Shown here: positions 43,589 to 51,548 of the stretch, piece by piece
Numbering within the stretch: the stretch's first letter is position 1
How the letters are laid out: the number at the start of each line of letters is the position of its first letter
DNA from: CAZLMG01 sp964560765
GTDB taxonomy: Bacteria; Bdellovibrionota_B; Oligoflexia; Oligoflexales; CAZLMG01
NCBI GenBank assembly: GCA_964560765.1
Contig: CAZLMG010000001.1
Coordinates: 1-64,000, forward strand
Length of the DNA: 64,000 nucleotides
Direction: 5' to 3'
Notes under the pieces: generated by a model
The model's database searches: none
What the model was told of the DNA's origin: nothing
Seen by the model: only the letters and a program-made list of their open reading frames with translations
Made by a program: the position numbers and the translations under genes

Positions 43589-46500
43589 GTGTTGCGACAC
43601 TCCCAACAAGGGAATCGGGCCACGGGCCGTTGGCTGGTAGGCATAGCTGCGCTCGCCTTGCTGCTCATATCGGCGTGCAAACAGCGGCACGCCATCGGCG
43701 AATTGCGCCTGTCCGCTGAAGGCGAGGCCGGGAATGAGAGTTACCAGCTAGCTCCCGGCGAGCACACATTCTTTCACTGGGGCAGTCGCCAGAGCAATCA
43801 ACAACAACTTGAACAGGCGGGTGCGGCTGATGGGGAGCGTTCCCCTCTCGACCAACGCGTTTTTCAGTTGCTGGAACAATGGTATGAACAATCTGGGCGC
43901 AGGGATTTTGCCGGCTCTGGCTTTTATGTCTCTTCGAACCATTTGGATTCAGCTCACTATGGCGCTGATCTGATGATCGCGCAGATTACCGTCGGTAACG
44001 GTGGTCTTTTCGTCCCCTTCGAGCCAAATTTTCGCGACACCTCCAATCAGGCACGCGATCAAAATCGTCAGCAGCAACTGCCCCTCCTCGCCAAATATCG
44101 GGCGGATGTTGGATGGCACGTGATCTCCCGACCGCCTATGCCGAGTGATGACATTCAAATCAGCTTTCGTCGGCCCAAACCCGAAGACTTTCCGGGTGTA
44201 TGGCGAACCTTTCCTCAGGATATCTATTCGGAGGAATTCATCAAAGCGGCACATGAAACGCTCTCCATACTATACCGCTCAAAACTTCGGGTCGACGCTA
44301 AGACGGCAGAGGCTGAAGCCTTGCTTGGCGAAGTAGCCCTGCGCGGCATTGCCGAGACTCTGCAAAAGTTCCGTCTCGACCAGCTGCCGAGCTATTTGGA
44401 AGATCAGTACCTACAAGTATTGCAGTCCCTGGCCGTCTTGTATCCAGAGCAATCCAGCGCGGCACGAACGTCCGCCGTGCTTGCGAACTCTAAGATCGCC
44501 ATTGATCGTGCATACAAGGGTGAAACGGTCGCTGTCGTCGCCAGCGCTTGGCCAGAGCTCGATCCCGTGCGCCGCGGGGAATGGCTGAACGCCTTCAGGA
44601 AAGACCTCGATCAGTCTCGGGCAGCGCTAGCGGACATGATGGCGTTGAGCGAAGCTCTATTGCAAACTGGAGGTTATCAGCAAGATATCCAGCGCATCGT
44701 TGAGAACATTCTCCATCGGTCTGCGAACGGGCAATTGGCCCTCGGCGCGTTCCAGTCGGAGTCGATGCCAGCCGCCAGACGACTATTAGGAGAATCAGCG
44801 CCTCAAGTCGTTGCCAATGCCTTGGTGGCGCAAAGCTCGTTAAAATCGCATTATGCTGGCAGGGTGGGCGACCGCAGCCTAGTCCTGCGCGCCCGCCACC
44901 TCCTGTCATCCGCCCCCTTGCAAGATGCAGAGTTTCGCCAAGCCCTGCTCCAGAGCATAGATCGTCCACGACACTTTACCCCTGTGACAAGCAGCAAAGC
45001 CGATTTTCGTTCGGTGCTCTTTGTGGGCATGTGCGAGCAACTGAGCCTTCACCCGGAGCTAGATACGACAGAGTATCGCCTCGACCTCGCTCGCTTTCAC
45101 CACAGACTATCGACACTCAACCCATTGTGGGCGCAGGAGACGGGCGTGCAGATCTACCTGACGGGAAAGGTACTGGACCCAACGGGATTCATGAGTTTTG
45201 TGCAACACATTCAACAAATGGTGCCCGCGAGTGCGAACGATCTGATGATCTCTCTGGACACCATTTCCCGCAACTTGAGTCGGGAGGGCTTCACGACCGC
45301 TGACGAACAGCGCTTTGTGACTCTGCGCAATACGCTGCAAGAGTCAGCCCGCAACCAACCCTCGACCAAGAATCCAAGCGATCGGCTGGCACAGTTGTTT
45401 CACTCGCAAGGACTGAAATACAGATTCGAACAAGATCAGTTTGTCAAAGGGCGAACGCGCCTGCTAGAGCCCGTCTCAGGGTCGGCAGCATATAGTGAGT
45501 TAGCTCGAACTTACGTTCTGATAGATCCCATCTTTGTGACAGAAGACTTGCGGGCAAAGCAAGCCACGCGCCCCTATGAGCGATTCAATGAGGCCTATTC
45601 GGTCGGTGGCGTTAGCGAAAAGCAACCCACCTGGCAGAACTTTCTCTTTGCTTGGGAAAAAATGGCGGTCGGCTTCTTCGATGATGCCAGAAACATGTCG
45701 ACCGGCGGAAGCCCACTGCAAGCATTCCAGATATGGGAACTGGCAGTGCAGCTGCGAGACCTGAACGTGGCCATGTTGTTTGGCAATGTGGAAGGTACTG
45801 GCTCGGCATCTAATGCCGAGGCTTCCTATGATCGCAGTCAATATGTGACGAAAATTTCGCGCAGCGAATGGCTGCGGCAGAACGGCGAACAAAATCGCAC
45901 TGAACTATCTCGTTTCTTCGACATTTCAGATGCGGGAATACATATTGAGCTGCGCTTTAAGTCCGTCCAGGCACTAGCCAGCAAATTGCTGGATCCGGGG
46001 GAGTTTACGCAGGGTCAGCAAATCTATGCAGTGGCCGACATGTTGCTGCGCGAGGTTGTAAAAGAATCAGACCCGATACGTCGAGCCGCCAAGGTGCTGT
46101 ACCTCATGCCCCGTATGCACCCGTTTAAAAACGGCAACGGCCGTTTGGGCCGCATGTGGGCTGCTCAGATTCTGGTTCGCGCCGGTCTACCCATGCCGGT
46201 AGGTTTGCCGACGAACGACTTCCTGTTCACCGAGGAGCGCATGCAGCTGGAGGTGCGCAAGGCTTTAGCCATCGGCGCGATCTGGCAACGCGAACTAGAA
46301 AAGGCCGCTGCTGATGGGATGCCCGCCGAGCGGTTCTTTCAAGAAAGGGTTCGCAATCGCCCCCTAGAGGCCTTAACACTGCTCAGCGTGGGGGATTTGA
46401 CCGCGCTCCAGACTATCGTCACCGAGCTAGAAGCAAATCCCGGTCGCATACCAACTTGGTCTGCGGATATGGCGGCGCAGATCGATCGACTCATTTGGGA

Positions 46501-46651
46501 GAGCCGCGCGGGTGCTGGGGACCTGGCGCGGCTGGATGAAGTACGACGCGACGAGCTGTTGCGCCAGCTCACAGAACGGGCGATTCCCGCATTGCGTGCA
46601 AGCGCGGGTTCTGGTCCTTGTATTCAACTCCACTCTACGATGGGCGACTGA
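43589..46651 (+). CDS. Exported lipoprotein with an ADP-ribosyltransferase-like N-terminus and a C-terminal Fic domain
   Basis: 1020 residues from a GTG with AAGGAG eight bases upstream. The signal ends 'LLLISAC' (Cys30). Residues 59-125 contain 'HTFFHWGS' and 'GSGFYVSSNHLDSAHYG', which match in order the His-containing and Tyr/Gly-rich motifs of ADP-ribosyltransferase/PARP-like folds (inference). The middle 600 residues are mostly helical and unrecognised. Residues 844-855 are 'HPFKNGNGRLGR', the Fic catalytic motif HPFx(D/E)GNGRxxR with Asn at the position usually acidic. Fic enzymes transfer AMP or other groups onto target proteins. A complete Fic motif with a lipobox is unusual, because ATP would have to be found outside the cytoplasm; delivery to another cell, or a noncatalytic role, are possibilities. 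It is one base from the next gene. Confidence 0.88.
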   Translation: MLRHSQQGNRATGRWLVGIAALALLLISACKQRHAIGELRLSAEGEAGNESYQLAPGEHTFFHWGSRQSNQQQLEQAGAADGERSPLDQRVFQLLEQWYEQSGRRDFAGSGFYVSSNHLDSAHYGADLMIAQITVGNGGLFVPFEPNFRDTSNQARDQNRQQQLPLLAKYRADVGWHVISRPPMPSDDIQISFRRPKPEDFPGVWRTFPQDIYSEEFIKAAHETLSILYRSKLRVDAKTAEAEALLGEVALRGIAETLQKFRLDQLPSYLEDQYLQVLQSLAVLYPEQSSAARTSAVLANSKIAIDRAYKGETVAVVASAWPELDPVRRGEWLNAFRKDLDQSRAALADMMALSEALLQTGGYQQDIQRIVENILHRSANGQLALGAFQSESMPAARRLLGESAPQVVANALVAQSSLKSHYAGRVGDRSLVLRARHLLSSAPLQDAEFRQALLQSIDRPRHFTPVTSSKADFRSVLFVGMCEQLSLHPELDTTEYRLDLARFHHRLSTLNPLWAQETGVQIYLTGKVLDPTGFMSFVQHIQQMVPASANDLMISLDTISRNLSREGFTTADEQRFVTLRNTLQESARNQPSTKNPSDRLAQLFHSQGLKYRFEQDQFVKGRTRLLEPVSGSAAYSELARTYVLIDPIFVTEDLRAKQATRPYERFNEAYSVGGVSEKQPTWQNFLFAWEKMAVGFFDDARNMSTGGSPLQAFQIWELAVQLRDLNVAMLFGNVEGTGSASNAEASYDRSQYVTKISRSEWLRQNGEQNRTELSRFFDISDAGIHIELRFKSVQALASKLLDPGEFTQGQQIYAVADMLLREVVKESDPIRRAAKVLYLMPRMHPFKNGNGRLGRMWAAQILVRAGLPMPVGLPTNDFLFTEERMQLEVRKALAIGAIWQRELEKAAADGMPAERFFQERVRNRPLEALTLLSVGDLTALQTIVTELEANPGRIPTWSADMAAQIDRLIWESRAGAGDLARLDEVRRDELLRQLTERAIPALRASAGSGPCIQLHSTMGD

Positions 46652-46652
46652 T

Positions 46653-47999
46653 ATGCAACGCACGGTAGCAATCATTCAACCGAAGATCATCCTTATTATC
46701 TGGATGGTTCTTGTGACTCAGCTGCTGCCCCCTATTGCCAAGGGTGAGCCTCATCAGGTCAGCGAATTGGCAGCGTATGAAGCTCAGGCAAATAACAGCC
46801 GGGGCCGCGCTGAGTGGCGCATTCGCCCCGAGCACATCGAAGTACCTTTGACCCACATCTATGAAATCAATTTCGCCAAGAACCTGCCCGAGTGGCTGAA
46901 AGAAGCCTTGATCTTCCAACGCGATGGGCAAAAGTGGCTGCGCTGGATCATCCATCCCGAGGACAAAGACCTGCACATCGCACTGATCCGCAGTATGCAG
47001 CAGCAAGGCATCCCCGTAGTCAAAGGTCAGCATTTCGAAGGCTATTTTTCTGCATCGCGCTCGATGTTCTTACAAGACCCAGTGACGCAGAAATACTTTT
47101 CGGTCAAGGTTTCGACTGATCATGTCAACGGCGAGGCCCAACGCAAACTTTGGAGCGCCGATGAAGCGCGTGCGGCTCGCACTATCTCCGACTTGATCGC
47201 CTCGGCCGGCAAGCAGAGCAAACTTAAGCACCTGACATTCCTATCTGACGGTGGAAGCATTTCCGTGCGCGACAGCCGCAATAGCGCCTTGTCCATTCGC
47301 GATCTTTCGCCACTCGAGCAAGAAGGCAAGGTGTACTTGCCGGGTTTTTCGATCACCGATAGTACGTTGGGCCGCAGCATTGCCCAAGCCAACGGAGCCG
47401 GGAATCCGGTGGAGTATTGGCGGCAGCACTACGTAGAGCCCGTGGCCCGAGCCATGGCGGAATTGGCGATGAACTACGGTCTCGCAGCCGATTCACTGCA
47501 TGGCCAGAACGTTCTCTTGGAAATGCAGCGGACGGAACGAGGGCTGCAACCCACGGGCCGAGTTGTTCTCCGCGACGTTGCTGACGTCTTCATCGCCTCG
47601 GAAATTTTTGCGGCTGCCTTTCAGATGGACGCAAAATCTTTTGCCAAACTCCATCCAGAGGTTGCCGACCAAGTCGTCCAGCGGAAGATGCCGGTAAGCA
47701 TGACCTTTCTCGGCACCAACGGTGCCGCTCGCAATGCGCCAGATTGGTTATCGGCCCGTGACTACGCCGAGTGGGGCAGAGCCTTTTTCGCAGCCTTTGA
47801 AGAACAGTTAGGAATCAAAACAAGAGTCGGCATCAATGACCTGCAGCGCCAAAAGATCGAGAGCCATGTGAATCTTCAAACAGGCTACTCAACGGGCTTT
47901 TCCAAGCTCTACAACCTGCGCACGCCGGAGTGGAATGAGCGCCTGCAGCGCACGCACCCGCAGAGCCAGTGTCATAGCCTCCAACAGCAAGCGCTGTAA
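46653..47999 (+). CDS. Exported protein resembling IucA/IucC-family siderophore synthetases
   Basis: 448 residues with an N-terminal hydrophobic signal ('IIWMVLVTQLLPPIAKG') that probably ends around residue 31. The later part follows the NIS-synthetase pattern in order: an SxR segment 'FSASRSMFLQ' (about 133), 'YFSVKVST' with a conserved Lys (152), a region 'VNGEAQRKLWSADEARAA', then 'NYGLAADSLHGQNVLLE' with HGQN at 283-286, and 'GRVVLRDVADVF' with Arg307-Asp308. In IucA/IucC enzymes these residues bind ATP and Mg. The first half of the usual ~600-residue enzyme is shorter or absent, so its chemistry may differ. It starts one base after the Fic lipoprotein stop, implying coupled translation. 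Cytoplasmic siderophore synthetases lack signal peptides, so export is the odd feature. Confidence 0.75.
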   Translation: MQRTVAIIQPKIILIIWMVLVTQLLPPIAKGEPHQVSELAAYEAQANNSRGRAEWRIRPEHIEVPLTHIYEINFAKNLPEWLKEALIFQRDGQKWLRWIIHPEDKDLHIALIRSMQQQGIPVVKGQHFEGYFSASRSMFLQDPVTQKYFSVKVSTDHVNGEAQRKLWSADEARAARTISDLIASAGKQSKLKHLTFLSDGGSISVRDSRNSALSIRDLSPLEQEGKVYLPGFSITDSTLGRSIAQANGAGNPVEYWRQHYVEPVARAMAELAMNYGLAADSLHGQNVLLEMQRTERGLQPTGRVVLRDVADVFIASEIFAAAFQMDAKSFAKLHPEVADQVVQRKMPVSMTFLGTNGAARNAPDWLSARDYAEWGRAFFAAFEEQLGIKTRVGINDLQRQKIESHVNLQTGYSTGFSKLYNLRTPEWNERLQRTHPQSQCHSLQQQAL

Positions 48000-48011
48000 T
48001 CGGTCTGCAGC

Positions 48012-50186
48012 TCAATCTGATCGAGAGATCACAAACTTCTGTCTTTCGAACCAGGGAGCTTGGCCTTCATGCCCAATTTCAAATATCAGCTCGCTGTCAC
48101 GATGAGTGTAACGCACGAACTCTGAACTTCCGTCGCTCCACTGTACAGACATCTCTGACGAGCCCACTCCCGTTGTGGTCATCGCCGCCTTACTGAGGCG
48201 CAGTCCATCACTTTCCCGGTAAGGATGCCAGATCGAAACAAAGACCATGGCCTTTTTGGACTTTGCGCTCGAAACCAAGGTTGGAACGGGCTTCCAGTCA
48301 CCCAAAATTCCCGCCCAACCCTGCATAAGGTTAGCCGACGTCATGGTTTCAGCGTTCCAAACCGGTACCCCTTGCGCCTCGCCCTTGCCCGCTATGATGC
48401 GATGGGAAAGATCCGATGAGCTCCACAAGCGACCCAGCAACTGGACGCCATCACCATAGCTGGCACGAATCGTATCTGACTCTACCTCCGCATCCAGTGC
48501 CGCTAAATGAAAGTAAAGTTCAAATTCGTGCTCCCGTCCATCCTGCGGCTCGATGGAGTCAAAAACGAGCCAATAGCGATCCATCAGGAAAAAAATGGAT
48601 CGGCGATGCCTGACCTTGGTCAATTCCGGCCCAAATCCAAGGCTGTACTCTGCCGACACAAACTGACGTTTTTCTGCAGAAAACCAGGGATTATCTAGAG
48701 GTTTTGCATACGGGTACTGGTGGAACCACTGGCCTCCGCTTTCACCTAATTGTCGACTCGACTGGGAGTAACCGTCCACCGCCAAGGTGTTGTGCGCAAA
48801 GCCAGATCGAGCATATCTAAATTCTGGGAAATTCCCGTATGGGAACCAGCCGCCAGCTTCCACCAAAATCTCTTTGCCATAGGCACTAGCGATGAACGAT
48901 AGCTTGTCCTCATGACCGTGAAAACCATCACCGAACGGGCCGCCGTCAAAATGTAGATACCGAGCGTCCCTACCCCAGTCTGAGCGCATGACGTAATGCC
49001 CGGAATAGGTGTTTGCGATCGATTTGAATGCTGGTGGCTGCCCCTCGCCACTAGCAAACCATTGGAAGTCCTCTCGGTGCGGAAAAAGCTCCGCGCCAGT
49101 TTTCAAAATCGAAGGGATAAAGATGGCATTATTGGTGTCGCCAAGATTCGGCGCAAAGCCGGATGGCTTGGTCACACTCATGGCATAGTTATAATACTCT
49201 TCCAATTTTCCGACAGCATCCTGGGGAAAGACCGCCAAATGAGGATTTGGGTCCACCACTCGCTTGATTTCCAGAATACTTCCAACAACGCTATTGCCGT
49301 AACCAAAGGCCAGCTCGACACCGCTTCCATCCGGATACATGTCCCGCTCAGCGCGATAGATCATCCTCTCGAGCGCCAGACGTCGCCACTCGGCAGCGTG
49401 GGTGTGCTCCCTGAGCATGATGCCCACGATCATCAGCGCCTTATTGTGCAGCATGCCGATATTGCCAGCCCGAGGCGTTGTCGCGGCAAGAATTCTTCCA
49501 TGCTCGGCCATAGAGCGACCTAACTCGCAGGCGAACGCGTTGGTAAAGCTCTGCGAGGACCAAAGCCACTTCAAAGTCCCATTCCAACCTAAATTGATGC
49601 GCTCGCTGACGTTCAGGATATTCCAAAACGGATCGTATTGCCCCGGCTGTGGCACGAAGCCTTCAGCCGCAAACAGCCAAGATGTGAGGAACCTAATGGC
49701 CTCGGCCGCATATCGCTCGTCGCCCGTTTTTTCAAACGCACTTGAGGTCTTGGCCACATGATAGTGGCGATGCAATGCGGCTAGCCACTCAAGTCCGTGC
49801 TGGCGAGTATGCCAATCAATCTCCGGACCGATACGATACCAACGACCCATAAAGTGAAAGTCACCCTTCAGAGCCTGCTCGCCATAGGCCACTTCGGCGT
49901 CGATCCAATCCGACACCGGGGGAAATGGTGGTACTCCGTTTTGCCGCTTTTTGAAATACTGCCCGTAGATCTCACATGCCGCCTGCCAGCGCATCTCTTC
50001 CTTCAGCGCATGAAATACCTCGACTTCAGCCAGCAGAGTCGGCTCTGCCTCTGGGTTCAATTTCAAGGAATCCACAAACGAGGCGTACCGCAATTCGTCA
50101 GCTGCGGTACCCGTACTCGCCACGAGCCAGGATGCAAGCAGCAACATCGCCCGCGCCTTAGGGAGAAACTCAACCTTACATCGCAT
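48012..50186 (-). CDS. Exported heparinase II/III-like polysaccharide lyase
   Basis: 724 residues with a signal ending 'VASTGTAADE'. An alpha/alpha toroid covers the N-terminal 350 residues ('DPFWNILNVSERINLGWNG', 'NIGMLHNKALMIVGIMLREH'). The heparinase II/III-type beta-sandwich follows, with 'GPFGDGFHGHEDKLSFI' near residue 415 and 'YARSGFAHNTLAVDG', which carry the catalytic His/Tyr regions seen in the family. Substrate could be alginate, heparin-like or another uronate polymer. It is convergent with the Fic/NIS-like operon, 12 bases from its end. AAGG-type SD is weak. Assignment to the superfamily is firm, the substrate is not. Confidence 0.9.
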   Translation of the reverse strand: MRCKVEFLPKARAMLLLASWLVASTGTAADELRYASFVDSLKLNPEAEPTLLAEVEVFHALKEEMRWQAACEIYGQYFKKRQNGVPPFPPVSDWIDAEVAYGEQALKGDFHFMGRWYRIGPEIDWHTRQHGLEWLAALHRHYHVAKTSSAFEKTGDERYAAEAIRFLTSWLFAAEGFVPQPGQYDPFWNILNVSERINLGWNGTLKWLWSSQSFTNAFACELGRSMAEHGRILAATTPRAGNIGMLHNKALMIVGIMLREHTHAAEWRRLALERMIYRAERDMYPDGSGVELAFGYGNSVVGSILEIKRVVDPNPHLAVFPQDAVGKLEEYYNYAMSVTKPSGFAPNLGDTNNAIFIPSILKTGAELFPHREDFQWFASGEGQPPAFKSIANTYSGHYVMRSDWGRDARYLHFDGGPFGDGFHGHEDKLSFIASAYGKEILVEAGGWFPYGNFPEFRYARSGFAHNTLAVDGYSQSSRQLGESGGQWFHQYPYAKPLDNPWFSAEKRQFVSAEYSLGFGPELTKVRHRRSIFFLMDRYWLVFDSIEPQDGREHEFELYFHLAALDAEVESDTIRASYGDGVQLLGRLWSSSDLSHRIIAGKGEAQGVPVWNAETMTSANLMQGWAGILGDWKPVPTLVSSAKSKKAMVFVSIWHPYRESDGLRLSKAAMTTTGVGSSEMSVQWSDGSSEFVRYTHRDSELIFEIGHEGQAPWFERQKFVISRSD

Positions 50187-50351
50187 CGTCAGCAGACTCC
50201 TAGACAGATAAAGGAACTTTAATGGCCACCAAGTTCCATTTCAAAGAACCACAAAGAAAATGAATCGCCGAAGCATGCCTCCTTGGCCGACCTGTAGTCC
50301 AATATAGGCATCTTCATCATGAATCCTAAACATCTACAGAGGAGTTTGCAC

Positions 50352-50807
50352 GTGAAGTTCATTTTAATTGCCGGAATTCTTGGAATGTCACTCTTGAGTC
50401 AAAGTGCCAGCGCCCAATCAGAGACTCCAGGCCCTATGTGTATCGACACGGAATGGGGTCGCTTAAACTGCAGCCCAAGCTCGTTCAGTAGTTTTGTGAA
50501 TGACGTTTATGACTGCAAAACCGACTGGGCGCAGAGTTGCTTGTTGAACTATGATTCGGGCTGGGGTTCTATGCAGATGCTTTGCTCGGAAAACGATGAC
50601 TGGTATGGCACAGCGTTCCAGCGATATGAATGGTCGCCAGCCATGACGCAGGTCTTCAGCCTCAGAACTTTCATTAATGATGGCTATGACGATACGTGGA
50701 GCGTAGGGGCCATCAATGCCGACTGTGCCGCACCGTTTCGCAACCCCAACCCATTCCTCGGTGAGCCAAATCTGGAGCCGATCCGACGAAAGAATGGACG
50801 ACAATAA
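50352..50807 (+). CDS. Small secreted protein
   Basis: 151 residues from the GTG at 50352 (AGAGGAG seven bases upstream); the ATG at 50319 lacks that SD. Signal ends 'SQSASAQSE'. The mature chain has six or so cysteines ('MCIDTEWGRLNCS', 'DCKTDWAQSCLLNYDSGW', 'MLCSENDD', 'NADCAA') and many Trp, Tyr and Asn residues, a composition typical of a small disulfide-bonded extracellular domain. No family is recognised. A strong hairpin follows at 50838. Confidence 0.75.
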   Translation: MKFILIAGILGMSLLSQSASAQSETPGPMCIDTEWGRLNCSPSSFSSFVNDVYDCKTDWAQSCLLNYDSGWGSMQMLCSENDDWYGTAFQRYEWSPAMTQVFSLRTFINDGYDDTWSVGAINADCAAPFRNPNPFLGEPNLEPIRRKNGRQ

Positions 50808-50837
50808 GCAGCCACTAAGCAACACGTAGGCTGTTAG

Positions 50838-50870
50838 CTAGTTTCTGGCGCGAACCGCGCCAGAAACTAG
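50838..50870. terminator. Perfect 15-bp hairpin between convergent genes
   Basis: CTAGTTTCTGGCGCG and CGCGCCAGAAACTAG with an AAC loop. The stop codon of the minus-strand gene (50867..50869) lies inside it. It should block transcription from both sides, though no long T-tract follows on either strand. Confidence 0.6.
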
Positions 50871-51376
50871 TTCACCTTCTGCAAGTTGGTGCAACTCAAG
50901 TTCGCCTCCCGCAGGACGAGATAAGAGTCCGCCTCCATCTGCGCCAGTTCCACAGACCGCAGTGACCAAACATCATTAGGAATTTTGGGCTTAGCAAAAC
51001 TCAGCGTTCCCGCCAGCTCAGTGTGCCGCTTCAGTGTGTGTCCATGGATCACGGAGACATGGGCCGCAGTTCCGGCAGCATAGCTTCCTTCCGACAGACT
51101 GCGTTGAAACTTAGACAGAGGAGCTTGCCAAGAAAGGACCTCCCCCCTTTCGAAAGAGACAACGATCGATAAAATCTCGCGATCCTCGGCTTGGCTATCG
51201 ATGACGATTTGCACCTGACAGGCGTCGGAACGGGTTGGCCAAGTCCCCACATATTCACCCTCAAGACCTTGCCAATCCACCTGGATCGGGCGTGGTGACC
51301 GTTCTGCAAACAGTGGAATCGTGCTAGTGCAGCAGGCAAAGCCGATCAACCCGACACGCATAAGGACTTTGGACAT
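50867..51376 (-). CDS. Exported protein of unknown function
   Basis: 169 residues, SD AGAGGAG seven bases before the ATG. The signal segment is followed by 'GFACCTSTIPLFAERS', so either a weak lipobox or signal peptidase I processing after AERS-type residues is possible. The mature chain is beta-rich, with 'GEYVGTWPTRSDACQVQIVI' and 'LAGTLSFAKPKIP'. A GTW element and alternating strands suggest a small lipocalin- or beta-sandwich-type fold, but no family is recognised. It is the last of a six-gene same-strand run that begins at 57312. Its stop codon lies within the hairpin at 50838. Confidence 0.78.
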   Translation of the reverse strand: MSKVLMRVGLIGFACCTSTIPLFAERSPRPIQVDWQGLEGEYVGTWPTRSDACQVQIVIDSQAEDREILSIVVSFERGEVLSWQAPLSKFQRSLSEGSYAAGTAAHVSVIHGHTLKRHTELAGTLSFAKPKIPNDVWSLRSVELAQMEADSYLVLREANLSCTNLQKVN

Positions 51377-51548
51377 AGGGGTTCTCCTCTTTCGTTTGGA
51401 TACCGTCGACGGTCACCGCAGCGGTTCGTCGCGCGGTAGGTAGCAGAGGGTCGAAGTCTCTGGGAAGAACTTTCTCATGAAGATTCTGATGGTTCCAAGG
51501 AATGGAACCATTCACGGGAGTGGGCACCCAGGAGCACAGCTCAGAGCA

